Shown: positions 25,317-33,781, counted from the first letter of the stretch. The stretch is DNA of 64,000 nucleotides from Actinacidiphila bryophytorum (GCF_016916835.1 NZ_JAFFIX010000011.1:124001-188000), one strand, 5' to 3'. The notes: generated by a model from the sequence alone, not told the origin. A program made the numbers and translations.

Positions 25317-26366
25317 TCAGGCCAGTCCTGCCAGCTCCATCGCCTCGACGCCGGCCCGCAGGCCCGCCACCCGCTCCTCCAGCGTGAAGCCGGCCGGGGC
25401 GAGGGTGAGGGTGGTGACGCCGGCCGCCGCGTACTCGCGCATCCGGTCGGCGATCCTGGCGACCGAGCCCAGCAGGCAGGTGGAGTCGATGAGTTCCTGC
25501 GGCACGGCGGCCGCGGCGCCGTCCTTGTCGCCCGCCAGGTACTTGTCCTGGATCTCGGCGGCCTGCTTCTCGTACCCCATGCGCTGCGCGAGCTGGTTGT
25601 AGAAGTTCTGCTTGCGGCTGCCCATGCCGCCGACGTACAGCGCGGTGTAGGGGCGGAAGACGTCGGCGAGCGCGGAGACGTCGTCGCCGAGGGCGAGCGG
25701 CAGGGTCGGGCAGACGTCGAAGCCGTCCAGGGTCAGGCCGGCCTTCTCGCGGCCCGCCCGCAGGTGCCGCAGCGCGGTGTCCTCCAGGTGCGCGGCGGAC
25801 GGGAAGATCAGCAGGGCGCCGTCGGCGATCTCGCCGGTCTGCTCCAGGTTCTTCGGACCGATGGCGGCGATGTAGAGCGGGATGTGCTCGCGCTGCGGGT
25901 GCACGGTCAGCTTGATCGGCTTGCCCGGGCCGCCGGGCAGCGGCAGCGTCCAGTGCTCGCCCTGGTAGCTCAGCCGCTCGCGGGACATGGCCTTGCGGAC
26001 GATCTCGACGTACTCGCGGGTGCGGGACAGCGGCTTGTCGAACTTGACGCCGTACCAGCCCTCGGAGACCTGCGGCCCCGACACGCCGAGGCCGAGCCGG
26101 AAGCGGCCGCCCGACAGCGAGTCCAGGGTCGCGGCGGTCATCGCGGTCATCGCAGGGGTGCGGGCCGGGATCTGGAAGATGGCGGAGCCGACGTCGATCC
26201 GCTCGGTCTGGGCGGCCACCCAGGACAGCACGGTGGCGCCGTCGGAACCGTAGGCCTCGGCGGCCCAGCAGACGGAGTAGCCGAGCCGGTCCGCCTCCTG
26301 GGCGACGGCCAGGTTGTCCGAGTCCATGCCGGCACCCCAGTAGCCGAGGTTGATCCCGAGCTTCAT
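25317..26366 (-). CDS. LLM-class F420-dependent oxidoreductase
   Basis: A 349-residue luciferase-like monooxygenase-fold protein. MKLGINLGYWGAGMDSDNLA at the start, GYSVCWAAEAYGSDGATVLSW, VGSAIFQIPARTPAMTAMTA and LSGGRFRLGLGVSGPQVSEGWYG are standard F420-type LLM motifs. It probably uses reduced or oxidised F420, or FMN, on an unknown substrate. The ATG at 26366 gives the canonical short N-terminus and has GGGGAGC upstream. It is convergent with the hypothetical gene ending at 25295 (21 nt between stops) and divergent from the aldo/keto reductase at 26496. Confidence 0.9.
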   Translation of the reverse strand: MKLGINLGYWGAGMDSDNLAVAQEADRLGYSVCWAAEAYGSDGATVLSWVAAQTERIDVGSAIFQIPARTPAMTAMTAATLDSLSGGRFRLGLGVSGPQVSEGWYGVKFDKPLSRTREYVEIVRKAMSRERLSYQGEHWTLPLPGGPGKPIKLTVHPQREHIPLYIAAIGPKNLEQTGEIADGALLIFPSAAHLEDTALRHLRAGREKAGLTLDGFDVCPTLPLALGDDVSALADVFRPYTALYVGGMGSRKQNFYNQLAQRMGYEKQAAEIQDKYLAGDKDGAAAAVPQELIDSTCLLGSVARIADRMREYAAAGVTTLTLAPAGFTLEERVAGLRAGVEAMELAGLA

Positions 26367-26481
26367 CGCGCTCCCCTTGTACTGGTCGGTAACGTCGGTG
26401 TTCCCACGGACTGTAGCGTGCGGTGCCGCCACGGGGACCTGTCGGGTACGTCACTGCCGCCCATTCGGCCGGTGCGGGCAG

Positions 26482-26487
26482 TAATCT
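26482..26487 (+). promoter_or_regulatory. Putative -10 box before the aldo/keto reductase
   Basis: TAATCT (TAnnnT) ends 8 nt before the ATG at 26496 and no ribosome site is visible between them, suggesting a leaderless or near-leaderless transcript. Confidence 0.35.
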
Positions 26488-26495
26488 CAGCGCCC

Positions 26496-27476
26496 ATGGA
26501 GCATAGGCACCTCGGCCGGACCGGGTTGCGCGTGTCCCGGCTCGGGCTCGGCACGCTCACCTGGGGGCGCAACACCGGCGAACGCGACGCCGCCGACCAG
26601 CTCAAGACCTTCTGGAACGCCGGGGGTTCGCTGGTCGACACCGCCGACGTCTACGCGGACGGCGGCGCCGAGTACCTGCTCGGGCGGCTCATCGAGGACC
26701 TGGTGCCGCGCTCCGACCTGGTCATCGCCACCAAGGCGGGCAGCGTGCCCGACCCCGACCGGCGGTTCGACACCTCCCGCGGGCACCTGCTGGCCGCGCT
26801 GGACGCGTCCCTGCAGCGGCTCGGCACGGACTACGTCGACCTGTGGCAGGTGCACGCATTCGACCCGGGCACACCGCTCGACGAGACGCTCCAGGCGCTC
26901 GACATCGCCGTCAGCTCCGGCCGTGCGCGCTACGTCGGAGTGTCCAACTTCTGCGGCTGGCAGCTCGCCAAGGCCGCGACCTGGCAGCTCGCGGCGCCCG
27001 GCCGCACCGCGCTGGCCAGCACGCAGATGGAGTACTCGCTGCTCCAGCGCGGGGTCGAACGGGAGGTGCTGCCCGCCGCGATCGACCTCGGGGTCGGGCT
27101 GCTGCCCTCGTCGCCGCTCGGCCGCGGCGTCCTGACCGGCAAATACCGCGGCGGCACACCGCAGGACTCGCGCGGCGGCTCCGAGGACATGGCGCCCTTC
27201 GTCGCGCCCTACCTCGACGACACCGCCGCCCTCATCGTGGACGCGCTGGCCATAGCGGCCGACGGACTCGCCGTGTCCCCGCTGCACGTGGCACTGGCCT
27301 GGGTACGCGACCGGCCCGGCGTGACCGCACCGCTGCTCGGTGCGCGCAACGCCCAGCAGCTCGCGGCGGCCCTGTCAGTGGAGGCCCTTACGCTTCCGGA
27401 TGAGATCTGCCAGGCGCTCGACGACGTCTCCGCGCCGCTGCACCGCTACCCGGACCACGACTGGAGCACGCTCTGA
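26496..27476 (+). CDS. Aldo/keto reductase
   Basis: A 326-residue NADPH-type aldo/keto reductase. It starts MEHRHLGRTGLRVSRLGLGT. The tetrad is present: Asp and Tyr in LVDTADVYADGGAEYLLG, Lys in VIATKAGS, His in DLWQVHAFD. YVGVSNFCGWQ and the cofactor-pocket segment LPSSPLGRGVLTGKYR follow. The physiological carbonyl is unknown. It sits between a divergent F420-type oxidoreductase and the RecD2-like gene, whose start lies 35 nt downstream, so the two may be co-transcribed. Confidence 0.9.
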   Translation: MEHRHLGRTGLRVSRLGLGTLTWGRNTGERDAADQLKTFWNAGGSLVDTADVYADGGAEYLLGRLIEDLVPRSDLVIATKAGSVPDPDRRFDTSRGHLLAALDASLQRLGTDYVDLWQVHAFDPGTPLDETLQALDIAVSSGRARYVGVSNFCGWQLAKAATWQLAAPGRTALASTQMEYSLLQRGVEREVLPAAIDLGVGLLPSSPLGRGVLTGKYRGGTPQDSRGGSEDMAPFVAPYLDDTAALIVDALAIAADGLAVSPLHVALAWVRDRPGVTAPLLGARNAQQLAAALSVEALTLPDEICQALDDVSAPLHRYPDHDWSTL

Positions 27477-27511
27477 ACGCCAGCCCGCCTCCCGCGTCCG
27501 GCCGCCCCCCG

Positions 27512-30163
27512 GTGGACATCGCCGGCCTCGCGGCGGCCGTCCGCTCCATCGAACGCGGCGAGTCCCCGGCGGCCCCCGCCCCCCGCGGCGACGCGGCCGC
27601 GGCCCGCCGCAAGCGCCGCGAGGCGATGGCGGCAGAAGCCGCCGCCTTCCAGGCGGCCGAGGCCACCGAGGCCGCCCACCCTGGCGCCGCCCCGCCCCCG
27701 GTCTCTCCCAGCACCGACGCCGCCCCGGCCCCCGACGCCGGTCCGGGGGACGAGGCCGAGACCCCCACCGACGCCGCCCCGGCCCCGGACGACGATGAGC
27801 CCTCCCCTGGCCCTGACGCCGGGCCGGCCAACGGGGCCGAGGCCCCCGCCGACGGCGCCGACGCGCCCGCCCCCGACGCAGGCGACCGCGCCGCTGCCCC
27901 GGCCACCGAAGCCGCCGCCGAGCCCGGCGCGGGTTCGGCCGCAGACGGGGCGGACGCAGCCGCCCACCGCCCCGGAGGCGCCCGGGGCGAGCAGGCCCCG
28001 GTCCCGGCAGGCGGGGACGGCTCCAGCAACGCGGGCGACGGCGAGCAGGTCCGAGGCTCGGCGCACGAAGCCACGGCGCCCCCCGGCGAGACCGCCGCAC
28101 CACCGCGCCCCGAGGGCGAGCAGGCCCCGGCCCGGGCAGGCGGAGCCGCCGGCACCCCGGGCGGGGACGGCGGCAACCGTCGGGCCGACCGAAAGACGCC
28201 GTACCCCGCAAGCGAAGCCGCCGGTGGTCCCGGCGGGACGGGCGACGGTGAGCAGGTCCTGGGCTCAGCGGACGAAGCCGCCGCAGGCGCCCACCTGCCC
28301 GGCGCCGCCCACGCCGGGCAGGTCCCAGGCCCGGCGGGCGGAGCCGCCGGGCAACCAGGCACGGGCGCGGACACCCCAGCCCCCCGGGCCGGTGCCACCG
28401 CCCAACCGCCCGGCACCGCAGGCACCCGCGCCGGGCAGGTCGCGGGCTCGGTGGGTGGGGCCGCCGGGGTTCCGGGGCGGGGGGCACTGGATGCGCGGGC
28501 CGTCGAGGCCGCGGCGGCCGTGTTGGTCGAGGGCGGGGCTCCGGCGGAGTTGGCCGGGGACGTGGTGCGGGTGCTCGGGGAGGGGGCCGGGGGGGAGTTG
28601 CGGGGGGATCCCTGGCTGGTGCTCGGGGTCGGCGGGGTGCGGGTGGAGCAGGGGGACGCGTTCGCGCGCGGGCTGCTCGGTGACGCGTGCGGGCCGGGGG
28701 ACGAGCGGCGGGCGCGGGCGCTGGTCGCCCGGGTGCTGGAGGACGCCGCCCTGCGCGGCCACACCGCACTGGCGCCCGCCGACCTGTACACGGCCCTGCG
28801 CGGCTACGCGCTGCCCGACCCCGAGGCGGCGGTCGGCGCCGCCGTCGCCGACGGCCAGGTGCTGGTCTTCCGCGAAGGCGACGAGGAGGGCGAGGGCGAG
28901 GCCCCTGTGCTGCTCGGCCTCGACCGTTACGCCATGGCCGAGGAAAGCCTCGCGGAGGGCTTCTTCCGCCTGCTGCGGTCCCTTGAGGACACCGGCGAAC
29001 CGGAGTGGGCGCAGGCCGCGGCCCCGTCCCCGTCGGCCGCCGAGCTGATCGGAGCCGCGGCGGGCAGCGGCCTGGTGGTGCACTCCGGCGGCGAGGCGGC
29101 CCGCGCAGAACCCGCCGCCCTGGTGGCCGCAGTGCGCGAGGCGGGTCTGCGCGGGTATGCGGCGGCGTACACCGAGAACGGCCGCCGCCGGCTCGCCGCC
29201 GTGCTGGGCGAGGACGCGGCCGTGACGGTGGACGGCCTGCTGTCGGGCGCCGAGGGTCCCGGGCGTGCCCCGGACGGCACGCTGGACCTCGACGTGCTCG
29301 CCGTGCTGGACGCACCGCAGCTGTCCGTCGAGGAGGCGACGACGCTGGTGGAGTCGGTGCCCGACGGCGCCCGGCTGGTGCTCAGCGGCGACCCGCACGC
29401 CCTGTGGTCGGCCGGGGCCGGCCGGGTCTTCGCCGACCTGCTCGCGGCCCGCGTGTGCCCGCGGGTGGTGTCGCGCACCCCGGACCCGGGTCCGATCGGC
29501 GAGCTGGTGTCCTGCGTCGGCGAGGGCGAGCTGACCCCCGTGGAGGCGCCGGACAAGGAGGTCGTGGTGGTCCCGGTGCGCGACCCGCGGGAGGCCGTGC
29601 ACCGCACCGTGCAGCTGGTCGCCGACTCCGTGCCGCGGGCTTTCGGCGTCGAGGGCGCGCAGGTCCAGGTCGTCACGACAGGGCACGGCGGCCCGGTCGG
29701 CACCCGGGCGCTCAACGCGGCCCTGAAAGAGCGCCTGAACCCCGGCCCCGGCCGTTTCGGCGGCTTCGACCCCGGCGACCGCGTCGTGTACGTACCGCTG
29801 CCCGGCCGTACGCTGCCCGGCACGGTGGCCGGCGCCGAGCCGGAAGGGCTGCGGCTGGACTGCGAGCGGGGACCGGTCCTGGTCCCCCGCGAGGACGTCG
29901 CGGCGACCGTACGGCACGGGTGGGCGGTGACCGGCCATCAGGCGGCCGGCATGCGCTGGCCCGCCGCGGTGGTGGTCGTCCCCGGCGACGCGGGGCCGCT
30001 GCTGACCCGCTCCTGGGTCTACACCGCCTTCGGCCGCGGCGAGCGCCACCTGTCGGTCGTCCAGGGCGCGGAACAGCGCCTGGCGCAGGCCGTGGCGGGA
30101 CCGCCCGCGGCGGAGCGCACGACCCGGCTGGTCTCCGCGCTGCGCGAGCTGACCGCCGAGTAG
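27512..30163 (+). CDS. RecD2-like helix-hairpin-helix protein with degenerate helicase motifs
   Basis: About 883 residues. Residues about 25-330 are an Ala/Pro/Gly/Glu low-complexity region. Then come RecD2-like N-terminal elements (GDPWLVLGVGGVRVEQGDAF, RARALVARVLEDAALRGHTA) and a RecD/UvrD-type ATPase region in which the motifs are lost: VVHSGGEAARAEPAA where GGPGTGKT is expected, VLDAPQLS for the DEAS Walker B, yet VLSGDPHALWSAGAGRVF keeps the sensor-like GDPxQL shape. The C-terminal UvrD_C_2 segment survives as VTGHQAAGMRWPAAVVVVP and RSWVYTAFGRGERHL. It is probably a non-catalytic DNA-processing factor. GTG at 27512; the exact start is uncertain for lack of a ribosome site. Confidence 0.75.
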   Translation: MDIAGLAAAVRSIERGESPAAPAPRGDAAAARRKRREAMAAEAAAFQAAEATEAAHPGAAPPPVSPSTDAAPAPDAGPGDEAETPTDAAPAPDDDEPSPGPDAGPANGAEAPADGADAPAPDAGDRAAAPATEAAAEPGAGSAADGADAAAHRPGGARGEQAPVPAGGDGSSNAGDGEQVRGSAHEATAPPGETAAPPRPEGEQAPARAGGAAGTPGGDGGNRRADRKTPYPASEAAGGPGGTGDGEQVLGSADEAAAGAHLPGAAHAGQVPGPAGGAAGQPGTGADTPAPRAGATAQPPGTAGTRAGQVAGSVGGAAGVPGRGALDARAVEAAAAVLVEGGAPAELAGDVVRVLGEGAGGELRGDPWLVLGVGGVRVEQGDAFARGLLGDACGPGDERRARALVARVLEDAALRGHTALAPADLYTALRGYALPDPEAAVGAAVADGQVLVFREGDEEGEGEAPVLLGLDRYAMAEESLAEGFFRLLRSLEDTGEPEWAQAAAPSPSAAELIGAAAGSGLVVHSGGEAARAEPAALVAAVREAGLRGYAAAYTENGRRRLAAVLGEDAAVTVDGLLSGAEGPGRAPDGTLDLDVLAVLDAPQLSVEEATTLVESVPDGARLVLSGDPHALWSAGAGRVFADLLAARVCPRVVSRTPDPGPIGELVSCVGEGELTPVEAPDKEVVVVPVRDPREAVHRTVQLVADSVPRAFGVEGAQVQVVTTGHGGPVGTRALNAALKERLNPGPGRFGGFDPGDRVVYVPLPGRTLPGTVAGAEPEGLRLDCERGPVLVPREDVAATVRHGWAVTGHQAAGMRWPAAVVVVPGDAGPLLTRSWVYTAFGRGERHLSVVQGAEQRLAQAVAGPPAAERTTRLVSALRELTAE

Positions 30164-30166
30164 GGC

Positions 30167-30200
30167 GTCCGGCCCCGGGGCGGGAACCCCGGGGCCGGAC
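30167..30200. terminator. Strong hairpin between convergent genes
   Basis: GTCCGGCCCCGGGG (30167-30180) and CCCCGGGGCCGGAC (30187-30200) form a perfect 14-bp stem with a 6-nt loop, right after the RecD2-like stop and just before the convergent gene ending at 30206. Confidence 0.8.
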
Positions 30201-30205
30201 GGCGG

Positions 30206-30814
30206 TCATTCGGGGTCGAGCGCGCTCAACTCGTCGTCGAAGACGGCGCTGACGTCGAAACGGCACACCACCAGGTGCGGGTCGGCCTGGTCGAAGGGCG
30301 CTTCGAGCCACTCCCCTGGTTCGGCCGGTTCCACCGCCGAGACCCACACCGTGGAGTCGCCCTCCTCGAAGCCGAAGTCCTTGTGCCGCTGGGCGATCTC
30401 GTCGGGTTCGTACTCCCCGAAGATCACCCCCAGCGCCGCGTTGACGGTCGCGGTCGCCGACCCGTCGGTGTCCTCGCTGGCGTGCCTGGCCTGCGAGTAG
30501 AGCCGGTCGGGGGCCACGATCGTGTAGTCGCGGCGGATCAGCACGCTGATCGCCTCCGGCTCCTCGGGCCCCTCGTACTCCGGCATGGCACCGCCGGTGG
30601 GCACTTCGAGCGGGGTCACCTCGTCGTAGGCCTCGTACAGCAACTCGTCATACGACTCGGCGGCCTCGGCAAGCGCCTCGAACGCCTCGTGAACGGCGGG
30701 GTCGTCCTCGCCGCTGCGCTTCTCGATCGCGTCGAGATGCCGGTCGAGCGCGGCCTTGACCGCCTCGACTGCGGCACGGACCTCGGCCGCCGTGGGCTGC
30801 ACGTCATCAGACAT
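30206..30814 (-). CDS. Conserved acidic hypothetical protein
   Basis: A 202-residue, very acidic cytosolic protein that I cannot name. The first 70 residues look like a helical hairpin (AEVRAAVEAVKAALDRHLDA ... VHEAFEALAEAAESYDELLY). After EVPTGGAMPEYEGPEEPEAI comes a more globular part with SVLIRRDYTIVAPDRLYSQA, VNAALGVIFGEYEPDEIAQR and a C-terminus rich in Asp/Glu. No catalytic motif is evident. ATG at 30814, with only a weak ribosome site (GTCTGCCTC precedes it). It is divergent from the small DUF5703 gene (47 nt between starts). Confidence 0.75.
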   Translation of the reverse strand: MSDDVQPTAAEVRAAVEAVKAALDRHLDAIEKRSGEDDPAVHEAFEALAEAAESYDELLYEAYDEVTPLEVPTGGAMPEYEGPEEPEAISVLIRRDYTIVAPDRLYSQARHASEDTDGSATATVNAALGVIFGEYEPDEIAQRHKDFGFEEGDSTVWVSAVEPAEPGEWLEAPFDQADPHLVVCRFDVSAVFDDELSALDPE

Positions 30815-30861
30815 GAGGCAGACGCTATCCGCACCGGGGCGTTGCTTGCACAATAGATGCG

Positions 30862-31050
30862 ATGCCGGAATACGAATTCAGAGAGATGTACGTGCCGCGT
30901 GGGGTCTCCCGCAAGGACGCGGCACGGTTGCTGACCGACGAGGCGGAGTACGGGCACTGGGAGGTCGACCGGCTCCGCCTCTATCCCGACGGGAGCAGAC
31001 GCGTGCGCCTGCGGCGCCGGATCATCCGTCAGGTGCGGGCCACCTGGTGA
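30862..31050 (+). CDS. DUF5703 small protein
   Basis: A 62-residue basic protein starting MPEYEFREMYVPRGVSRKDA and ending RRVRLRRRIIRQVRATW, matching the small actinobacterial DUF5703 type. Function is unknown. The many Arg residues suggest nucleic acid or acidic-protein contact, and its divergent neighbour (30206-30814) is strongly acidic, so an interaction is conceivable but unproven. The stop is 16 nt from the convergent chaplin gene end. Confidence 0.8.
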   Translation: MPEYEFREMYVPRGVSRKDAARLLTDEAEYGHWEVDRLRLYPDGSRRVRLRRRIIRQVRATW

Positions 31051-31066
31051 GGTGACCCGCTCCGGT

Positions 31067-31921
31067 TCAGCCCTGTTCGCCGCGCCCGCGGCGGTAGAGC
31101 AGGGCGCCGCCGAGCAGCAGCGCTCCGGCGGCGAAGGCGCTGAGGGCCATGCCGTCGGCGCCGGTGTGCGCCAGGGTCCCGGTGCCGGGCACCGCCGGGG
31201 TGCGGTCGGACACGGGGGTGTCCGGGGTGCCGGGATTTCCGGGGGTCCCGGGAGTGCCCGGGTTTCCGGGCGTACCTGGGTTGCCGGTGGTACCGGGGTT
31301 GCCGGGGGTGCCCGGGTTTCCGGGCGTACCGGGTGTACCGGGGTTGCCGGGGGTGCCCGGGTTTCCGGGCGTACCGGGTGTACCGGGGTTGCCGGGGGTG
31401 CCCGGGTTCCCAGGCGTACCCGGGTTGCCGGGGGTGCCGGGTGTACCGGGGGTGCCCGGGTTGCCGGGCGTACCCGGGTTGCCCGGGTTGCCGGGCGGGG
31501 TGTCGGTGTTCGCGCAGTCGTTGCCGAAGACCGCGTTGAGCGCGCCCACGACCGAGGCGCTGTTGCCGCACACGTTGACCGGCACGTCCACCGGTGCCTG
31601 CACGGTGTTGCCCGAGCCGACGCCCGGTGAGCCGTGGGTGCCGCCGTGGGCGGTGGAGCCGCCGCCGCCCGGGTGGGCGGAGACGTTGGCGCAGTGGTTG
31701 CCGAACACCGGGTTCAGCAGGCCCACCACGTCGACGGTGTTGCCGCACGCGTTGACCGGCACGTGCACCGGGACCTGGACCGCGTTGCCGGCCAGCACGC
31801 CCGGCGAGCCGGCGGCCGCGCCGTACGCGCCCGCGTCGGCGTGCGCGAGACCGCCGGTCGCGGCGATCACCCCGCCGGTGGCGACCACGGTGAGCAGGCC
31901 CTTGGTTGCGACCTGTCGCAT
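31067..31921 (-). CDS. chpC: Long chaplin, sortase-anchored, with collagen-like linker
   Basis: A 284-residue cell-wall chaplin of the ChpA/B/C class. A signal peptide (to about residue 28, [11 protein letters not shown]) is followed by two chaplin domains, each with two Cys: [20 protein letters not shown] ... FGNHCAN and [20 protein letters not shown] ... FGNDCAN. Then come about 30 Gly-Asn/Thr-Pro triplets and a C-terminal sorting signal LAHTG, hydrophobic helix and RRGRGEQG tail, the LAxTG type used by class E sortase. Chaplins assemble amyloid-like fibrils on aerial hyphae. The symbol follows the chpC-chpH pairing known in S. coelicolor; it could equally be called a ChpA/B-type protein. 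Confidence 0.92.
   Translation of the reverse strand: MRQVATKGLLTVVATGGVIAATGGLAHADAGAYGAAAGSPGVLAGNAVQVPVHVPVNACGNTVDVVGLLNPVFGNHCANVSAHPGGGGSTAHGGTHGSPGVGSGNTVQAPVDVPVNVCGNSASVVGALNAVFGNDCANTDTPPGNPGNPGTPGNPGTPGTPGTPGNPGTPGNPGTPGNPGTPGTPGNPGTPGNPGTPGTPGNPGTPGNPGTTGNPGTPGNPGTPGTPGNPGTPDTPVSDRTPAVPGTGTLAHTGADGMALSAFAAGALLLGGALLYRRGRGEQG
31215..31500. repeat. Tandem repeat encoding a collagen-like Gly-X-Pro tract
   Basis: About 270 bp of 9-nt-based repeats (units such as GGGTTGCCG, GGGGTGCCC and GGGTTTCCG on the + strand), encoding about 30 Gly-Asn-Pro or Gly-Thr-Pro triplets with one break (Thr for Pro). Higher-order copies of about 45 nt are visible around 31290-31440, so copy number is likely to vary between strains and to be prone to misassembly. 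Confidence 0.85.
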
Positions 31922-31944
31922 TGCTTCCCCTAACCTTCCGCAGC

Positions 31945-31965
31945 TTCCAGGGACTTCCCCTGGAA
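31945..31965 (-). promoter_or_regulatory. Small perfect hairpin in the long-chaplin leader
   Basis: TTCCAGGG (31945-31952) and CCCTGGAA (31958-31965) form an 8-bp stem with a 5-nt loop, 24-44 nt upstream of the long chaplin ATG. The ribosome site GGGGAAGC lies between the hairpin and the start. It may stabilise the mRNA or modulate translation; role inferred only. Confidence 0.4.
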
Positions 31966-31972
31966 TGGCGAG

Positions 31973-32010
31973 CGGCCCCGGAAGCGCAGCGGACTGCGTT
32001 TCCGGGGCCG
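31973..32010 (-). terminator. Hairpin terminator after the short chaplin
   Basis: A 17-bp stem (31973-31989 with 31994-32010, core CGGCCCCGGAAGCGCAG, one G-U pair) and a 4-nt loop lie 40 nt after the short chaplin stop. It separates the two chaplin genes into distinct transcripts or attenuates read-through. Confidence 0.75.
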
Positions 32011-32049
32011 ATCCGGCACGGCCGCGCCCGGTGGCGCGGCCGGCCGGGA

Positions 32050-32283
32050 TCAGTTGTTGGCGCAGGCGTTGCCGAAGGCAGGGTTGAGCAGCCCGATCAC
32101 GGAGACCGTGTTTCCGCAGACGTTCACCGGGATGTGCACGGGGATCTGGATCAGGTTGCCAGACAGCACACCGGGGGACTGCACCGCGGCGCCCTGGGCA
32201 CCGGAGTCGGCGGCAGCCATGCCCGCACCTGCGAGCACGAGACCGCCGGTGGCGACCGCAGCGGCGACGACCTTCTTGATCAT
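32050..32283 (-). CDS. chpH: Short chaplin (ChpH-type)
   Basis: A 77-residue secreted chaplin. [28 protein letters not shown] is the signal peptide, cleaved near AAA-DSG. The mature 50 or so residues are one chaplin domain: [42 protein letters not shown], with the two Cys that form the intramolecular disulfide. ChpH-type short chaplins are surface-active and form amyloid fibrils that let hyphae leave the aqueous phase. A GAGGAGGAAAG ribosome site precedes the ATG. The order long chaplin then short chaplin matches the S. coelicolor chpC-chpH locus from memory. Confidence 0.95.
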   Translation of the reverse strand: MIKKVVAAAVATGGLVLAGAGMAAADSGAQGAAVQSPGVLSGNLIQIPVHIPVNVCGNTVSVIGLLNPAFGNACANN

Positions 32284-32431
32284 TCTCTTTCCTCCTCATG
32301 GACAAGTGCGGCCCCAGCCTGCGGACCACACCGTCGTAACGACCTCCCGGGGAATAGAGCTACGAAAGCATCGGGGCATTCACTCGTACCGGCGAAGCAG
32401 ACCACCGGTACGGGTACACACGGGCGACCGG

Positions 32432-33781
32432 TCAGCTGTGTTCGATGAAGCGGTCCAGCACCCGGACGCCGAAGCGCAGGCCGTCGACCGGCACCCGCTC
32501 GTCCACGCCGTGGAACATCCCGGCGAAGTCCAGCTCGGGCGGCAGCCGCAGCGGGGCGAAGCCGAAGCAGCGGATGCCGAGGTCGTCGAAGGACTTGGCG
32601 TCGGTGCCGCCGGAGAGCATGTACGGCACCGCCCGCGCGCCCGGGTCCTCGGCGACCAGGGCGCGCTGCATCGCGTCGACGAGGGCGCCGTCGAAGTCGG
32701 TCTCGACCGCCTTGTCGGTGTGCAGGGACTCGCGCTTGACGCGCGGCCCGAGGATGCGGTCGAGGTCGGCCAGGAACTCGTCCTCGTAGCCGGGCAGGAA
32801 GCGGCCGTCGACATGGGCGGTGGCCTGGCCGGGGATGACGTTGACCTTGTAGCCGGCGCCGAGCATCGTGGGCGCGGCCGAGTTGCGCAGCGTGGTGCCG
32901 ATCATCTTGGCGATGCCGCCGAGCTTGGCCAGCGTCGACTCCATGTCCTCCGGGTCGAGTTCGGTGCCCAGGGCGTCGGACAGCTCGTCGAGGAAGCCGC
33001 GCACGGACTTGGTGACCCGGACCGGGAACTCGTGCCTGCCGAGCCGGCCGACGGCCTCGCACAGCTCGGTGATGGCGTTGTCCTTGTTGGTCATCGACCC
33101 GTGGCCGGCGGTGCCGTCCACGGTGAGCCGCATCCAGTGCATGCCCTTCTCCGCGGTCTCGATCAGGTACAGCCGCAGGTCGTCGTTGACGGTGAAGGAG
33201 AAGCCGCCGACCTCGCCGATCCCCTCGGTCACGCCCTCGAAGAGGTCGGGGTGCTCGGCGACCAGGTGCTTGGCGCCGAAGGTGCCGCCGGCCTCCTCGT
33301 CGGCGAGGAAGGCGAGCACGATGTCGCGCGGCGGCTTGCGGCCGCTGCGCAGCCGGTCGCGGATCACCGCCAGCGTCATCGCGTCCATGTCCTTCATGTC
33401 GACCGCGCCCCGGCCCCACACGCACCCGTCGGCGACCTCGCCGGAGAAGGGGTGCACGGTCCAGTCGTCGGCGTTGGCCGGGACGACGTCGGTGTGCCCG
33501 TGGATGAGCAGCCCCGGCCGGGACCGGTCCACGCCCTCGACCCTGGCCACCACCGAGGCCCGGCCCGGGTGCGACTCGAAGATCTGCGGTTCGAGGCCCA
33601 CCTCGGCGAGCTTCTCCGCCACGTACTCGGCCGCCGCCCGCTCCCCCGGACCCGAGTGGTCCCCGTAGTTGCTGCTGTCGATCCTGATCAGCTCGCTGCA
33701 CAGGTCGACGACCTCGTCCTCGCCCCTGACACCCCCGCTGCCCGCTCCGCCGTCCGCACTGCCAGGCCTGGACTCGCTCAC
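32432..33781 (-). CDS. M20-family metallopeptidase (ArgE/DapE/CPG2 type)
   Basis: A 449-residue di-zinc peptidase or deacylase. Metal and catalytic motifs are intact: LLIHGHTDVVPA (His and Asp), GRGAVDMKDMDAM (bridging Asp), AFLADEEAGGTFGAKHL (catalytic Glu pair), a dimerisation domain with GTAGHGSM, and a C-terminal metal His in MFHGVDERVPV. No signal peptide, so it is cytosolic. The GTG at 33781 was chosen for its GAGGAGGAG ribosome site; longer readings add only low-complexity residues. Substrate unknown. An M20 peptidase next to chpC-chpH is also the S. coelicolor arrangement as I recall. Confidence 0.92.
   Translation of the reverse strand: MSESRPGSADGGAGSGGVRGEDEVVDLCSELIRIDSSNYGDHSGPGERAAAEYVAEKLAEVGLEPQIFESHPGRASVVARVEGVDRSRPGLLIHGHTDVVPANADDWTVHPFSGEVADGCVWGRGAVDMKDMDAMTLAVIRDRLRSGRKPPRDIVLAFLADEEAGGTFGAKHLVAEHPDLFEGVTEGIGEVGGFSFTVNDDLRLYLIETAEKGMHWMRLTVDGTAGHGSMTNKDNAITELCEAVGRLGRHEFPVRVTKSVRGFLDELSDALGTELDPEDMESTLAKLGGIAKMIGTTLRNSAAPTMLGAGYKVNVIPGQATAHVDGRFLPGYEDEFLADLDRILGPRVKRESLHTDKAVETDFDGALVDAMQRALVAEDPGARAVPYMLSGGTDAKSFDDLGIRCFGFAPLRLPPELDFAGMFHGVDERVPVDGLRFGVRVLDRFIEHS

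Noticed and set aside
31215..31500. Regular repeats resembling a CRISPR-like or satellite array
   Set aside because: The units are 9-nt codon-periodic and in frame with the chaplin gene, encoding Gly-X-Pro triplets; there are no spacers.
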